Assembly (NCBI RefSeq): GCF_038443705.2
Contig: NZ_CP151767.2
Coordinates: 2,471,501-2,535,500 of the forward strand
Length of the DNA: 64,000 bases
Reading direction: 5' to 3'
From: Yoonia sp. SS1-5
GTDB lineage: Bacteria; Pseudomonadota; Alphaproteobacteria; Rhodobacterales; Rhodobacteraceae
The position numbers and the translations under genes were made by a program. Positions 43,253-52,444 of this stretch are shown one piece after another. Below the pieces are notes generated by a model. That model was not told the DNA's origin. It did not search any database and saw only the letters and a list, made by a program, of their open reading frames with translations. Position 1 is the first letter of the stretch, and each line of letters starts with the position of its first letter.

Positions 43253-44958
43253 ACCGGATCGCCCTTTTTCACTGACTGTTCGACCTGGGCAATGTCGCTG
43301 GCTGACAACCCGTAATCCCGGGCTGCAGTTTCGGCCGAGATATAGCCGCGCGCAAGGTCTCGTTTAACAAGATGCTTAGGCCGTTCTGCGGGGTCGCCGT
43401 AACCGGCCCCGCCGGGAAAGGCCATGACCACCTTGCGCCCATGCGGGACGAATTGCTTGCCCTTGACCCGCATCTTGGTGCCGTCATCCTGCGCAATCGT
43501 CGTGGCGGCACCGGCCTGTCCGCCGCGCCGGCCGCGCGCGGGGTGGTCAGCGCGGTCAAACATCGCTTGAATGTCAAACTCGTGCCCCTCTTGCGCGCCG
43601 ACTTCCATGTATTGACCAAGGCCGCCACGGGTCCGACCGGCCCCGCCTGAACCCGGGCGCAACTCCTTACGCCAGATGATGACCGGGCCCGCATGTTCGG
43701 TTGCTTCAATCGGCATTGTCATCACGCCCGAGGGGAAGGCGGTGGCATTCAGCCCGTCATGGTCAGGCCGGGCGCCGGAGCCCCCTGAATTGAAGGTCAG
43801 CACCTCGGATCGGCGCGCACCTTCGGGCGCGGGCGCATCGGTGCGCGGCCGCAGACTGACCTGAAAGTTGCACAGACAACCCGCGCCCTCTGCCGGGACC
43901 AGCCCCGGCACGATCTTGTCAAAGGCATCGTAAACCGCGTCGGGGACGAAATGCCCCACGATATGGCGCAAAGCCACCGGTGCGGGGTGCAATGCATTCA
44001 CGATTGAATTCTCAGGCGCCCTGATCTGGAACGGGGCAAGGCTGGCCGCATTGTTGGGGATTTCCGGGGCGATTGCCACTTTCAGCGCGTAACAGGCATA
44101 GGCCTTTGCATAGACAAGCGGGCAATTGATGCCCTTTTTGTCCACGCCGGATGACCCGGCAAAATCCGACACGATCCTGTCGCCTTCGACGCTGATCTTG
44201 ACCTTCAGGGTAATCGGGCGATCAAACCCATCCATCGTCATTTCGCCCGTCGCCGTCTGTTGTGGCAGGGCGGCAATCCGTTCAATTGTGGCCCGGCGCG
44301 AGTTTTCGAGGATGAATTCGGCGATGCCATCCAGATGATCCAGGCGGAATTCGTCCATCATGTCGATCAGGCGCCGATGCCCGATTTCGTTACATGTCGT
44401 CAGCGCATAGATATCACCGATCAGTTGATCAGGTTCGCGGACATTGCCGCGGATGATGCTGACCAGCGTCTGATCAACATCGCCTTGATTGGCAAATTTC
44501 ATGATCGGGATGTACAGGCCCTCTTCATAGACCGATTGCGCGTCAGCCCCGAAACCACGCCCGCCAATATCCACGATATGTGCAGTGCAGGCAAAAAATC
44601 CCACAAGGACACCGTTGTAAAAGGACGGGGTCACCATGGTGATATCATGCAGATGGCCTGTCCCCTCCCACGGGTCATTGGTGATGTAGACATCGCCTTC
44701 CATGATGTTCTGACGTCCGATACGGCGAATGAAGTGGGCCACTGCATCGGCCATCGCATTGACATGGCCGGGGGTGCCCGTAACCGCCTGGGCCAGCATG
44801 TTGCCATGTGTGTCATAAACTCCCGCTGACAAATCGCCGGCTTCACGGACAGAGGTGGAAAAAGCAGTGCGTACAAGGGCCTGTGCCTGTTCTTCGACGA
44901 CGGAAATAAGCCTGTTCCACATGACCTGATAGGCAACGTTCGAGTGCTCTTGCGTCAT
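43249..44958 (-). CDS. Hydantoinase B/oxoprolinase family subunit
   Basis: 569 residues with the family start (YQVMWNRLISVVEEQAQALVRTAFSTSVREAGDLSAGVYD), DVYITNDPWEGTGHLHD, and the Gly-rich GSGGAGRTRGGLGQYME near residue 450. HyuB pairs with HyuA to form ATP-dependent cyclic-amide hydrolases (N-methylhydantoin, 5-oxoproline) or, in the wider family, acetone/acetophenone carboxylases. The stop overlaps the oxidase start (ATGA) and the start is 4 bases after hyuA, so the subunits are co-produced. Confidence 0.88.
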   Translation of the reverse strand: MTQEHSNVAYQVMWNRLISVVEEQAQALVRTAFSTSVREAGDLSAGVYDTHGNMLAQAVTGTPGHVNAMADAVAHFIRRIGRQNIMEGDVYITNDPWEGTGHLHDITMVTPSFYNGVLVGFFACTAHIVDIGGRGFGADAQSVYEEGLYIPIMKFANQGDVDQTLVSIIRGNVREPDQLIGDIYALTTCNEIGHRRLIDMMDEFRLDHLDGIAEFILENSRRATIERIAALPQQTATGEMTMDGFDRPITLKVKISVEGDRIVSDFAGSSGVDKKGINCPLVYAKAYACYALKVAIAPEIPNNAASLAPFQIRAPENSIVNALHPAPVALRHIVGHFVPDAVYDAFDKIVPGLVPAEGAGCLCNFQVSLRPRTDAPAPEGARRSEVLTFNSGGSGARPDHDGLNATAFPSGVMTMPIEATEHAGPVIIWRKELRPGSGGAGRTRGGLGQYMEVGAQEGHEFDIQAMFDRADHPARGRRGGQAGAATTIAQDDGTKMRVKGKQFVPHGRKVVMAFPGGAGYGDPAERPKHLVKRDLARGYISAETAARDYGLSASDIAQVEQSVKKGDPV

Positions 44959-44962
44959 GTCC

Positions 44963-47041
44963 CTATCCTTTCAAAATGATGTCGATGCAGCCATCAGGCT
45001 GGCAGATCGCATCCCGGCTTGCCGGAATAATGATTGTGGTTTCATCCTCGACCACGGCTGCCGGGCCGTGCGCCAGCGCGCCCACATCCATATCAAAACG
45101 GTCGATGATGGCGGCGTCCTGATATGCGCCGACTGCGGCATCAAAAATCTGGCGCTGCCCGGTTGGCGTCGCATCGGTCGCACCTTCGGTTTCAGAGACG
45201 CGCGCAACCGGTGCAGACGGGGTCGTGGCATTGACCGACCAGACGGTGATTTCGATATCCATTCCGGCAACGGGGCGTCCGAAAAGCTTGGTGTAGTCTT
45301 CCGCAAATCGGGCCTCGAATGTCGCCATATCAGTGTTCATGGCCTGATTTTCGGTCAATATGATCGGGATTTCCCAGCCCTGACCGCTATAGCGCATATA
45401 GACCTTGAATTCGGCCTGTATCGGACTGCGCGCATCGCAGGTGCGGACAAAACCTGTCGCCTCGGTCTTAAGGTCGGTCAAGAGGGTCTTGATCCGCTGT
45501 GGGTCAAAATCCGACAGCTTCATGTAGACCGACCGGTTTGCCTCGAAACTATACGGGGCGCGCAAAAAACCGATGGCCGATCCGACACCTGCGCCGGGTG
45601 GGACCAGCAATCGCGTCACCCCAAGTTTTTCGCATAGCCGCCCGGCATGCAGCGGCGCAGCACCACCAAAGGCAATCATCGTGTATTCCGACAGATCTTC
45701 GCCATTTTCCACCGCATGCACCCGGGCCGCGTTGGCCATGTTCTCGTCGACAACCTCGGCCACGCCAAAGGCGGATTCGACCGGATCCATATCCAGGGTA
45801 TCACCAACATGGCCCGTCAGCGCCGATTTGGACGCCGCGGGATGCAGTTGGATCGAACCGCCCGCGAAATTATCCGGATCAAGCTTACCCAGAACCAGGT
45901 CTGCATCCGTCACCGCAGGGCGGGCGCCGCCACGGCCATAGCAGGCTGGCCCCGGCTCGGACCCGGCACTTTCCGGTCCGACCCGGATCTGCCGCATGGT
46001 GTCCACATGCGCCAATGACCCACCACCCGCGCCGATTTCCACCATATCGATGACCGGGATCGAGATCGGCATGCCCGACCCTTTCTTGAACCGATAGGTC
46101 CGGGCCACTTCAAACACGCGCGAGGTTTTCGGGGTCTGGTTCTTGATCAGGCAAATCTTGGCAGTGGTCCCGCCCATGTCGAATGACAGGACCTTGTCCA
46201 GACCATAGCGGGCGGCGATATGCGCGGCAAAGACGGCGCCACCTGCCGGACCGGATTCAACCAGACGCACCGGAAATTCCGCAGCACTTTCGATTGAGAT
46301 GATACCGCCGCCGGAATGCATCAGGAAAATCCGGCATTTGACGCCTTCGTTGCGCAAACGGTCCTCAAGACGGCCCAGATAGGACGCCATCAGCGGCTTG
46401 ATATAGGCATTGGCCACAACGGTATTGAAACGTTCATATTCCCGCATCTGCGGACTGACATCCGATGAAATCGACACCGCCACGTCGGGCAGTTTTGCAT
46501 GGATGATGTCACGGATCATCTGTTCATGCGTGGCATTCAGGTATGAGTGGATCAAACCCACCGCGACCGATTGGAACCCTGCCGCCGCGATCTGATCAAC
46601 CACTGCCGCAACCTCTGTCGTGTCGAGATCAATCAAAACATTGCCGTTCGCATCAACACGCTCGTTCACGGTAAAGCGCATCTGCCGGGGCAGAAGCGGC
46701 TCTGGCAGGTTGAGGTTCAGGTCATATTGCTCAAACCGGCTTTCCGTGCGCATTTCGATGACGTCCCGGAACCCTTGCGTTGTGATCAATGCGGTCTTGG
46801 CGCCGCGCCGTTCGATCAGGGCGTTGGTGGCGAGGGTTGTGCCATGGATGATCTGTTCGATATCGGCTGGCGAGATACCTGCATCGGCGCAAACCTGATG
46901 CATGCCATCAATGATCGCGGTCTCGGGTGCGGCGTAGGTTGTCAGCACCTTGGTTGAAAAGGATTGCCCCTCCTTTTCCAAGACGACATCCGTGAACGTC
47001 CCGCCAATATCAACGCCCAACCGTACCGACGAGGATGCCAT
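44963..47041 (-). CDS. Hydantoinase A/oxoprolinase family subunit
   Basis: 692 residues with the ASKHA-type nucleotide-binding start RLGVDIGGTFTDVVLEKEG and IIHGTTLATNALIERRGAK, then a second phosphate-binding motif LSFDMGGTTAKICLI and AFGGAAPLHAGRLCEKLGV. It supplies ATP-driven ring activation for the HyuB partner. It is the first gene of the operon (hyuA-hyuB-FAD oxidase-aldolase-epimerase), next to and in the same direction as a LysR regulator. The gap to lysR (47042-47155) holds its promoter and a weak 8-bp dyad (GAAAATCT / AGATTTTC). Confidence 0.9.
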   Translation of the reverse strand: MASSSVRLGVDIGGTFTDVVLEKEGQSFSTKVLTTYAAPETAIIDGMHQVCADAGISPADIEQIIHGTTLATNALIERRGAKTALITTQGFRDVIEMRTESRFEQYDLNLNLPEPLLPRQMRFTVNERVDANGNVLIDLDTTEVAAVVDQIAAAGFQSVAVGLIHSYLNATHEQMIRDIIHAKLPDVAVSISSDVSPQMREYERFNTVVANAYIKPLMASYLGRLEDRLRNEGVKCRIFLMHSGGGIISIESAAEFPVRLVESGPAGGAVFAAHIAARYGLDKVLSFDMGGTTAKICLIKNQTPKTSRVFEVARTYRFKKGSGMPISIPVIDMVEIGAGGGSLAHVDTMRQIRVGPESAGSEPGPACYGRGGARPAVTDADLVLGKLDPDNFAGGSIQLHPAASKSALTGHVGDTLDMDPVESAFGVAEVVDENMANAARVHAVENGEDLSEYTMIAFGGAAPLHAGRLCEKLGVTRLLVPPGAGVGSAIGFLRAPYSFEANRSVYMKLSDFDPQRIKTLLTDLKTEATGFVRTCDARSPIQAEFKVYMRYSGQGWEIPIILTENQAMNTDMATFEARFAEDYTKLFGRPVAGMDIEITVWSVNATTPSAPVARVSETEGATDATPTGQRQIFDAAVGAYQDAAIIDRFDMDVGALAHGPAAVVEDETTIIIPASRDAICQPDGCIDIILKG

Positions 47042-47155
47042 AGATGTTGTCCTTATATGCAGCCGGTCGCGTCAGCGCGCCTACCCTGATCCTGAATTAC
47101 ATCAAAAACAACAGCCCCGAAAATCTATTGTTTTTATTGGCGCGATAAAGATTTT

Positions 47156-48061
47156 CTATTCTCTGGCTGATTGGGCGGCCTGCATCGCGAGGTCAGCAGC
47201 CTTTTCAATATAAAGGGTGGATCTGTCCTTGTGGAAGCAGGATGAGAAATCCAACGGCGCTGCGACCCAGGAGCAATCAACCTCGTACAAGCGCCCCGCG
47301 GCCAGATCTGCCGTGTAGAGCTGCCGCGGCAACAACGCGACCCCCATCCCGTCTGCGGCCATATGACGAAGGGCCGTCAGGCTGCTGGAATGCACAACCT
47401 CATCAGGGCTGAGCCTCTCATCCAAAAGATGGCGTCGCAAGCTGCGCGATGCCAGTGTGTGCTTGCCATGTGACATCAGCCCATGCGCAAAAACGCGCGC
47501 AAAATCAGGCCGGGGCCCAAGAGAATTTGAAATGGTCTCCGACGCCACCCAGCCATAGCGATAGCTGCCAAGCGAAACGCTGGCGAAAGCACTGTTTCGC
47601 GTGGGGCCGGTCAGGATGGCGAGGTCAATCTGGCCCGCCGACAGGTGCTTTTCAATCTCGACCGACAAATCCACTATCAATTCGACGCGCAAGGCAGGAT
47701 ATGTCTGCCTTAACATCCGCAAATAACTGTGCAGCCACGTGGAGGCCACAAGTTCCGTCACACCCAGCCGCAGCTTTTCGTCGATAAGGTCGCGCCGGTC
47801 TGCGACCTCCAGCAAGGCCTCGGTTGAACGCAGCACGGTCCGGGCTGCTGCCACGACCGCGCGCCCTTTGTCGGTCAATTGAACCGAACCCGCATCACGG
47901 TGCATCAGGACCGTTTTCAACGTATCCTCCAGCGCCGCAATCCGCACCGATACATTCGGCTGGGTGGTGCCCAAGGCGGTTGCGGCCTTTCGGAACGTCC
48001 CAAGGTCGGCGACAAACACAAGGGCCTCGATCTGTTTCAGCGTGACTTTGTTTCTGATCAT
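47156..48061 (-). CDS. LysR-family transcriptional regulator
   Basis: 301 residues: an N-terminal winged HTH (LKQIEALVFVADLGTFRKAATALGTTQPNVSVRIAALEDTL) and a C-terminal ligand-binding domain in two halves. It is encoded just upstream of hyuA in the same direction and is the likely activator of the catabolic operon; the inducer is unknown. The stop codon is TAG at 47156-47158. Confidence 0.9.
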   Translation of the reverse strand: MIRNKVTLKQIEALVFVADLGTFRKAATALGTTQPNVSVRIAALEDTLKTVLMHRDAGSVQLTDKGRAVVAAARTVLRSTEALLEVADRRDLIDEKLRLGVTELVASTWLHSYLRMLRQTYPALRVELIVDLSVEIEKHLSAGQIDLAILTGPTRNSAFASVSLGSYRYGWVASETISNSLGPRPDFARVFAHGLMSHGKHTLASRSLRRHLLDERLSPDEVVHSSSLTALRHMAADGMGVALLPRQLYTADLAAGRLYEVDCSWVAAPLDFSSCFHKDRSTLYIEKAADLAMQAAQSARE

Positions 48062-48070
48062 AGGGGTACG

Positions 48071-49114
48071 CTATGATAAATTTTTAGTATCCACCATGGT
48101 TGGAAAAGTGTCCTGACGTTCCGGCAGGACGTGATGCTGTGCAAGCAGCCATTGCCAGTCCTGTCTGTTCTCTGATCCACGTATTGCGCCGACATCACGG
48201 GTCGCAACCTGCCCGGTGTCACGCGCCAGATTCGCGATTTTCTGCGCCCAGTCCGTGACATCGGCGCCGTTCAAAAGGTCCGCGCCAATGGCGCGGTGAT
48301 CCTGCAAACCGTCGATATTGCTGGCGACAAGTCGGCGCCCCGCTGCCAATGCCTCGATGGCGACCAGACCGTAGGCTTCCCAGCGCGAGGGCATCAGAAC
48401 TGCATCGACCTTGGCATAGGGTGCCGTTGGGGTTGCCGCAAAACCTTCAAAGATGATCCGGGGGTCGCCGTCCGCCAAGGCGCGTAAGTTGGCACTCTCG
48501 GGCCCGTCGCCAAAGATGGAGAGGCGCAGATCAAGACCTTTGACCTGCCGAAATGCCGTGATCAGCGTATCGAAACCCTTTTGCCGGTCCAGTCGCCCAA
48601 TGGCCCCGAAATGGGTGATCGGGCCGATGCGCGGCGGCAGGCCCGCAAATGGGGACAGATCAACATAGGATCGAATAACCGACAGCTTATCGGGGCTGAC
48701 AAGCTGCTGACCTGTCAGCCAGTCGGCCTGTCCCTTGCTGACCGCAACAACCGTGTCGAATAGTCGGAACGCGCAGCGCAACAGGCAGAAAAACCGCCGC
48801 TGATGCGTCACATTATGTTGAACAAACCCGGCCGTGTAGCTGTGTTCGACATGAATGATCCGGGAAAACGGATGGCGCGCGCGGAGTGCGGCAAGCGCAG
48901 GCAATGTCCGCCAACTGATCGACAGATGAGACACGATGACGTCTGCCGTGATGCGCCGGGCCGAGACCTGCCCGCGCTTGACCTGCATTATCCGGTGGTC
49001 CGCGTCCTGGGCCAGATCCTGCGATTGGGTCAGGTGATCCAGAACCCGCATCACGCCGCCCGCTGTTGTGTCGTCAATCAGATGAATGACCTGTGGTTTA
49101 TATGCTTGTGCCAT
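48071..49114 (-). CDS. Glycosyltransferase family 4 protein
   Basis: 347 residues with a GT-B fold. The C-terminal half shows ITHFGAIGRLDRQKGFDTLITAF, LSIFGDGPE, and the donor-binding EX7E motif in PSRWEAYGLVAIEALAAGR (about residues 250-268). It is the last gene of the minus-strand operon flippase-GT2-GT2-GT4 and probably adds a sugar to the lipid-linked exopolysaccharide repeat. The ATG overlaps the upstream GT2 stop by one base. Confidence 0.88.
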   Translation of the reverse strand: MAQAYKPQVIHLIDDTTAGGVMRVLDHLTQSQDLAQDADHRIMQVKRGQVSARRITADVIVSHLSISWRTLPALAALRARHPFSRIIHVEHSYTAGFVQHNVTHQRRFFCLLRCAFRLFDTVVAVSKGQADWLTGQQLVSPDKLSVIRSYVDLSPFAGLPPRIGPITHFGAIGRLDRQKGFDTLITAFRQVKGLDLRLSIFGDGPESANLRALADGDPRIIFEGFAATPTAPYAKVDAVLMPSRWEAYGLVAIEALAAGRRLVASNIDGLQDHRAIGADLLNGADVTDWAQKIANLARDTGQVATRDVGAIRGSENRQDWQWLLAQHHVLPERQDTFPTMVDTKNLS

Positions 49115-50094
49115 TATCCACGCCCCATCCGCAGCGCCGCCAGACCACGTAACGTCCCGGCCCCGATGACACGCATCAGCATCATGGCTGCATATGTCTC
49201 AACCGATTTTCGCGGCTCTTCGACGAACGTCTTCTTTGATGTCTGCAGCCACGACGCAGCCCAGTATGTCGCCTTGGCCACGTCCAGGTCGCTGATGGCG
49301 CGACGGCACAGATAGCGATGCTGGTACGCCCGCGCGATCGGCGCGTGTTGGGCAAAAAAGTCAGGGGCAAGTGGCGTCAGTTTTTCGATCATGCGTTCCC
49401 ACGCCGCCAGTTGTTGGTCCGTACCTGCTGACAGTCCGCCCTGATTGATGCGGTAACGGGTTAGCAAGCCCGGCACGCCCTCAAACGCCCAGTCAGTTGT
49501 CAGGGCTATCCGCAACCAGCATTCGATATCTTCGGATTGGCGGAATGTTTCGTCGAAATACCAGTCCCGTTTGCGCTCGTGCTTGGGCCGATAGGCAATC
49601 TGGTCAAAGACCGCGCGTCGGATGACCGGGGCTGATCCGTTCCCGATCGGGTTACGCTTGAGGATATGGCTTGCGGTGATGCCACGCAGCCGGGGGCGCT
49701 GGGCCTGTTTCATCAAACGGCCGTCGTCATGCATCAGGGACGAGCCTGCATAGCTGACGCCGACATCGGGCTGTTGATCCAGGTGATCGACATGGGCCGC
49801 CAGTTTCGACGGTTCCCACAGATCATCTGCATCGCAAAACCCGATATAGGCCCCTTGCGCAACGGCAATCCCACTGTTGCGCGCGCCTGCCAGACCCCGA
49901 TTGGGTTGCCGGATGATGCGCAGGCGTGGATCGCTGGCAAAACTGCGGGCGATTGCGACGCTGTCATCGGATGATCCATCATCAACCACGATGATTTCAA
50001 AGTGATCATATGTCTGCGCAAAAAGGGCGGTCAGCGTGTCAGCAAGCGTCGCGCTGACATTGAAGGCGGGTACAATAATTGAGACGCATGTCAT
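49114..50094 (-). CDS. Glycosyltransferase family 2 protein
   Basis: 326 residues, GT-A fold: IIVPAFNVSATLADTLTALFAQ, VVDDGSSDDSVAIAR, and the metal-binding GFCDADDLWEPSK (DxD-like). The C-terminal part has an amphipathic, possibly membrane-associated region (MLMRVIGAGTLRGLAALRMGRG). It acts in the cytoplasm on the growing repeat unit. It is closely spaced to its neighbours and is similar to the next GT2, so the two may be paralogues with different specificity. Confidence 0.9.
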   Translation of the reverse strand: MTCVSIIVPAFNVSATLADTLTALFAQTYDHFEIIVVDDGSSDDSVAIARSFASDPRLRIIRQPNRGLAGARNSGIAVAQGAYIGFCDADDLWEPSKLAAHVDHLDQQPDVGVSYAGSSLMHDDGRLMKQAQRPRLRGITASHILKRNPIGNGSAPVIRRAVFDQIAYRPKHERKRDWYFDETFRQSEDIECWLRIALTTDWAFEGVPGLLTRYRINQGGLSAGTDQQLAAWERMIEKLTPLAPDFFAQHAPIARAYQHRYLCRRAISDLDVAKATYWAASWLQTSKKTFVEEPRKSVETYAAMMLMRVIGAGTLRGLAALRMGRG

Positions 50095-50109
50095 CCGGGG
50101 TATCCTTGT

Positions 50110-51033
50110 TTATCGAGAAAAAAGCGTGCGCGCGACGTTGCGCGGCAAGACGAGGTTGCAAATTGCGGCGATCAGCGTAAGCGCGCCGCGCCGCGGAGGT
50201 GTCAGAAAGCCACGGGGGCTTTGCAGCATGCCCAACAGGGCCGCCTTTGCCGCCCAGCTGCGTGCCAGCCCCATCCGCAGGGCGCGGCGCGCCAGATAAC
50301 GGTAGTGCACCGCTTCCGCCCTGCGCGATGCAGTCACGCCAAAGCCCAGCGCGGTTTTGATCGCATGCGTCCGACCGGCCTGCATAGCTGACAGATCAGC
50401 GGACAGGCCATTGGGGCTGCTCCGATACCAGACATGCAGGGACTGTATGCCAGTGATGATACCGCCCTGACCGACGATGCGGATCAACCATTCAAGGTCT
50501 TCATTGTGAACGACTGCCGGATCCAACCCGCCAAATCGGTGCAGGCTGTCCTTGCGGATGCTCAGGTTGGACATCGTGCAAACCGGATTTTCCCCCAAAA
50601 GCATGTCGATTGTCAGGGGGCCATCCGGTACGGTCGAGCGTACATGTGCCAACGCCGGATCATCGCAAAAGAATGCGATCTGGCCAAAGGTCGCGTCGCA
50701 ATCTGTTGTATCAAAGACGTGCATGATATCGGTCAGCTTTTCATCCGCCCAAATGTCGTCCGCATCGCAAAAGGCGATGATATCGCCAGCAGCGACATCA
50801 ACGGCGCCAGAATTCCGGGCGGCGCTTGGCCCTTTGCCGGGGTTGCGGACCAGTTTGATGCGCCGATCATTGCGCGCGACCTCTGCGATCAGCTTGGGCG
50901 TCAGGTCGGTGGACCCATCGTCCACACAGATCAATTCCCAGTCGGGGCGCGTCTGCGCGCGGATACTGCGGATGGTTTCGAGAATGGTCGCCGCTGCGTT
51001 GTAGCACGGCATGACAATTGAAAAGACAGGCAT
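50110..51033 (-). CDS. Glycosyltransferase family 2 protein
   Basis: 307 residues: SIVMPCYNAAATILETIRSIRAQ, CVDDGSTDLTPKLIAE, IIAFCDADDIWADEKLT. The start is the ATG at 51033, because the frame open to 51261 runs inside the flippase gene; the flippase stop is only 3 bases away. C-terminal basic residues may touch the membrane. Confidence 0.88.
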   Translation of the reverse strand: MPVFSIVMPCYNAAATILETIRSIRAQTRPDWELICVDDGSTDLTPKLIAEVARNDRRIKLVRNPGKGPSAARNSGAVDVAAGDIIAFCDADDIWADEKLTDIMHVFDTTDCDATFGQIAFFCDDPALAHVRSTVPDGPLTIDMLLGENPVCTMSNLSIRKDSLHRFGGLDPAVVHNEDLEWLIRIVGQGGIITGIQSLHVWYRSSPNGLSADLSAMQAGRTHAIKTALGFGVTASRRAEAVHYRYLARRALRMGLARSWAAKAALLGMLQSPRGFLTPPRRGALTLIAAICNLVLPRNVARTLFSR

Positions 51034-51035
51034 GT

Positions 51036-52265
51036 TCAGACCTTTTCCGGGGTTGGGCCAAAGCTGGCCAGAATAACGGGGAGGGAGGCGAAAGACATCA
51101 ACACAAAGCACGCCACCGCGTAGCCGGTCGCGACGGCCAGAAGGCCGTAGGGGACCAGCAGCACCGTGCTGCACACCAGACCAAGCGTGATCCCAATTGT
51201 TCCGATTAACTCGGATTGCGGACGTCCCTGGCTGCGCAACCAACCTGCTGCGGCCGACCAAAGGGTCGTTGGTATGGCGACAAGGCAGAGTACTGCGACA
51301 ATGCCCGCGACCTCATCCCATCCGGGGCCGAACAGGATCGGCACATAGATCGGGGCCAGTGCATATTGGATCAGCACTGCAGGGCTGATCAGGCCAAGCC
51401 CCAGCAGCATGCTTTGCCGCAAGGCTATCGCCTTGTTTTGCGCCCTGCTCAGATACGGAAACAGCACCGTTGAAAACGCGGTCGAGAATGCGTTGGACAG
51501 GCTGAGCCCTGCATTAAACGCCATGAAATACAGCCCAAGCGCGTCCGCCCCCATGAAGGCACCCACGATGATCTTGTCGGCCTGAAGACGCAGCGCCTTG
51601 ACGATCTCGACACCCAGAACCGCCCATCCAAACTGGATGAAAGGGCGCAGCGGGGCAAAACCTGCCTGAACTTCGCGCTGCCACGGATGCAGACGCCGCA
51701 TGGCAATCAGCCAGATTGGCGCCGCCAGAAGCCGCGGCAGCACAAGGGCAATTGCGCTGGGCCAGACAAATACAAGAGCGGCCGAGATCAGATTGGCACC
51801 CACGACCTGCGCGCCGGCGATCCCGGCGGTCGCGCGCAATTTGCCTGATCGCATGGCAAGCGCCGCCTGCACCAATCCGGCGGGCATGGAAAGGTACTCC
51901 GCCGCCAGGATCGTGATCAGTGCAAATAGCATCGCACTTCCGCCCGTTGCGAAGATTGCCGCACCGATAGCGATCTGCACCGCAAATAGCCCGACACACC
52001 ACGCCCAGAAGATGCGATGGGCGGTCGCGCATGTGGCCGCAAGGTCCGCATCCCGTGCTGCTATGATCCTTTGACCGACACCATTTTCGGTCACGGATTT
52101 GAGGACATCACCGGCGGCAAAGGCCGCCGCCGCCAACCCGATTTCCGTCAACTCCAGGCTGCGCGCAACCGCAATGACCACCAGCAGACGGGATGCTTTC
52201 GATGCCACCTCGGACGCGCCATAGGCGAACAGGTTTTGCGCAAGTATTTTGGTGGTCCATGACAT
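51036..52265 (-). CDS. Polysaccharide flippase (Wzx/MATE-like)
   Basis: 409 residues with 12 or so hydrophobic helices and the start ILAQNLFAYGASEVASKASRLLVVIAVARSLELTEIG, typical of polysaccharide transport proteins (PST). It flips undecaprenyl-linked repeat units across the inner membrane for Wzy-type polymerisation. I start at the ATG at 52265; the frame is open to 52352 without support. It leads the minus-strand operon and is divergent from the wza-like gene, with a CTACCC-N4-GGATAG motif between. Confidence 0.85.
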   Translation of the reverse strand: MSWTTKILAQNLFAYGASEVASKASRLLVVIAVARSLELTEIGLAAAAFAAGDVLKSVTENGVGQRIIAARDADLAATCATAHRIFWAWCVGLFAVQIAIGAAIFATGGSAMLFALITILAAEYLSMPAGLVQAALAMRSGKLRATAGIAGAQVVGANLISAALVFVWPSAIALVLPRLLAAPIWLIAMRRLHPWQREVQAGFAPLRPFIQFGWAVLGVEIVKALRLQADKIIVGAFMGADALGLYFMAFNAGLSLSNAFSTAFSTVLFPYLSRAQNKAIALRQSMLLGLGLISPAVLIQYALAPIYVPILFGPGWDEVAGIVAVLCLVAIPTTLWSAAAGWLRSQGRPQSELIGTIGITLGLVCSTVLLVPYGLLAVATGYAVACFVLMSFASLPVILASFGPTPEKV

Positions 52266-52364
52266 CAGCAAGGGCTTTCTTTTGTGTTGCCTTGTCTTAG
52301 CGGTTGTGATGCGGGGCCGTCTTGGTCCTGTACGGTCAGCAGATTGGGGCAAACGGCACGCGAC

Positions 52365-52380
52365 CTACCCTTACGGATAG
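52365..52380. promoter_or_regulatory. EPS-locus palindrome, copy 1 (CTACCC-ttac-GGATAG)
   Basis: Between the flippase (start 52265, minus) and the export lipoprotein (start 52445, plus), 64 bases upstream of the latter. It belongs to a four-copy family CTAYCC-N4-GGRTAG. The arms resemble the half-sites used by NarL/LuxR-type response regulators. Confidence 0.6.
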
Positions 52381-52444
52381 ACACACCCCCTGATTGCATC
52401 ATGGACCGGTGTTCAATCTTCGCATAACAAGAGTGAAAAGTTTG

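Noticed and set aside
47119..47156. 8-bp inverted repeat GAAAATCT...AGATTTTC before hyuA as a LysR box
   Set aside because: The spacing of 22 bases and overlap with the lysR stop do not fit the usual T-N11-A LysR site; kept only as a remark in the hyuA entry.
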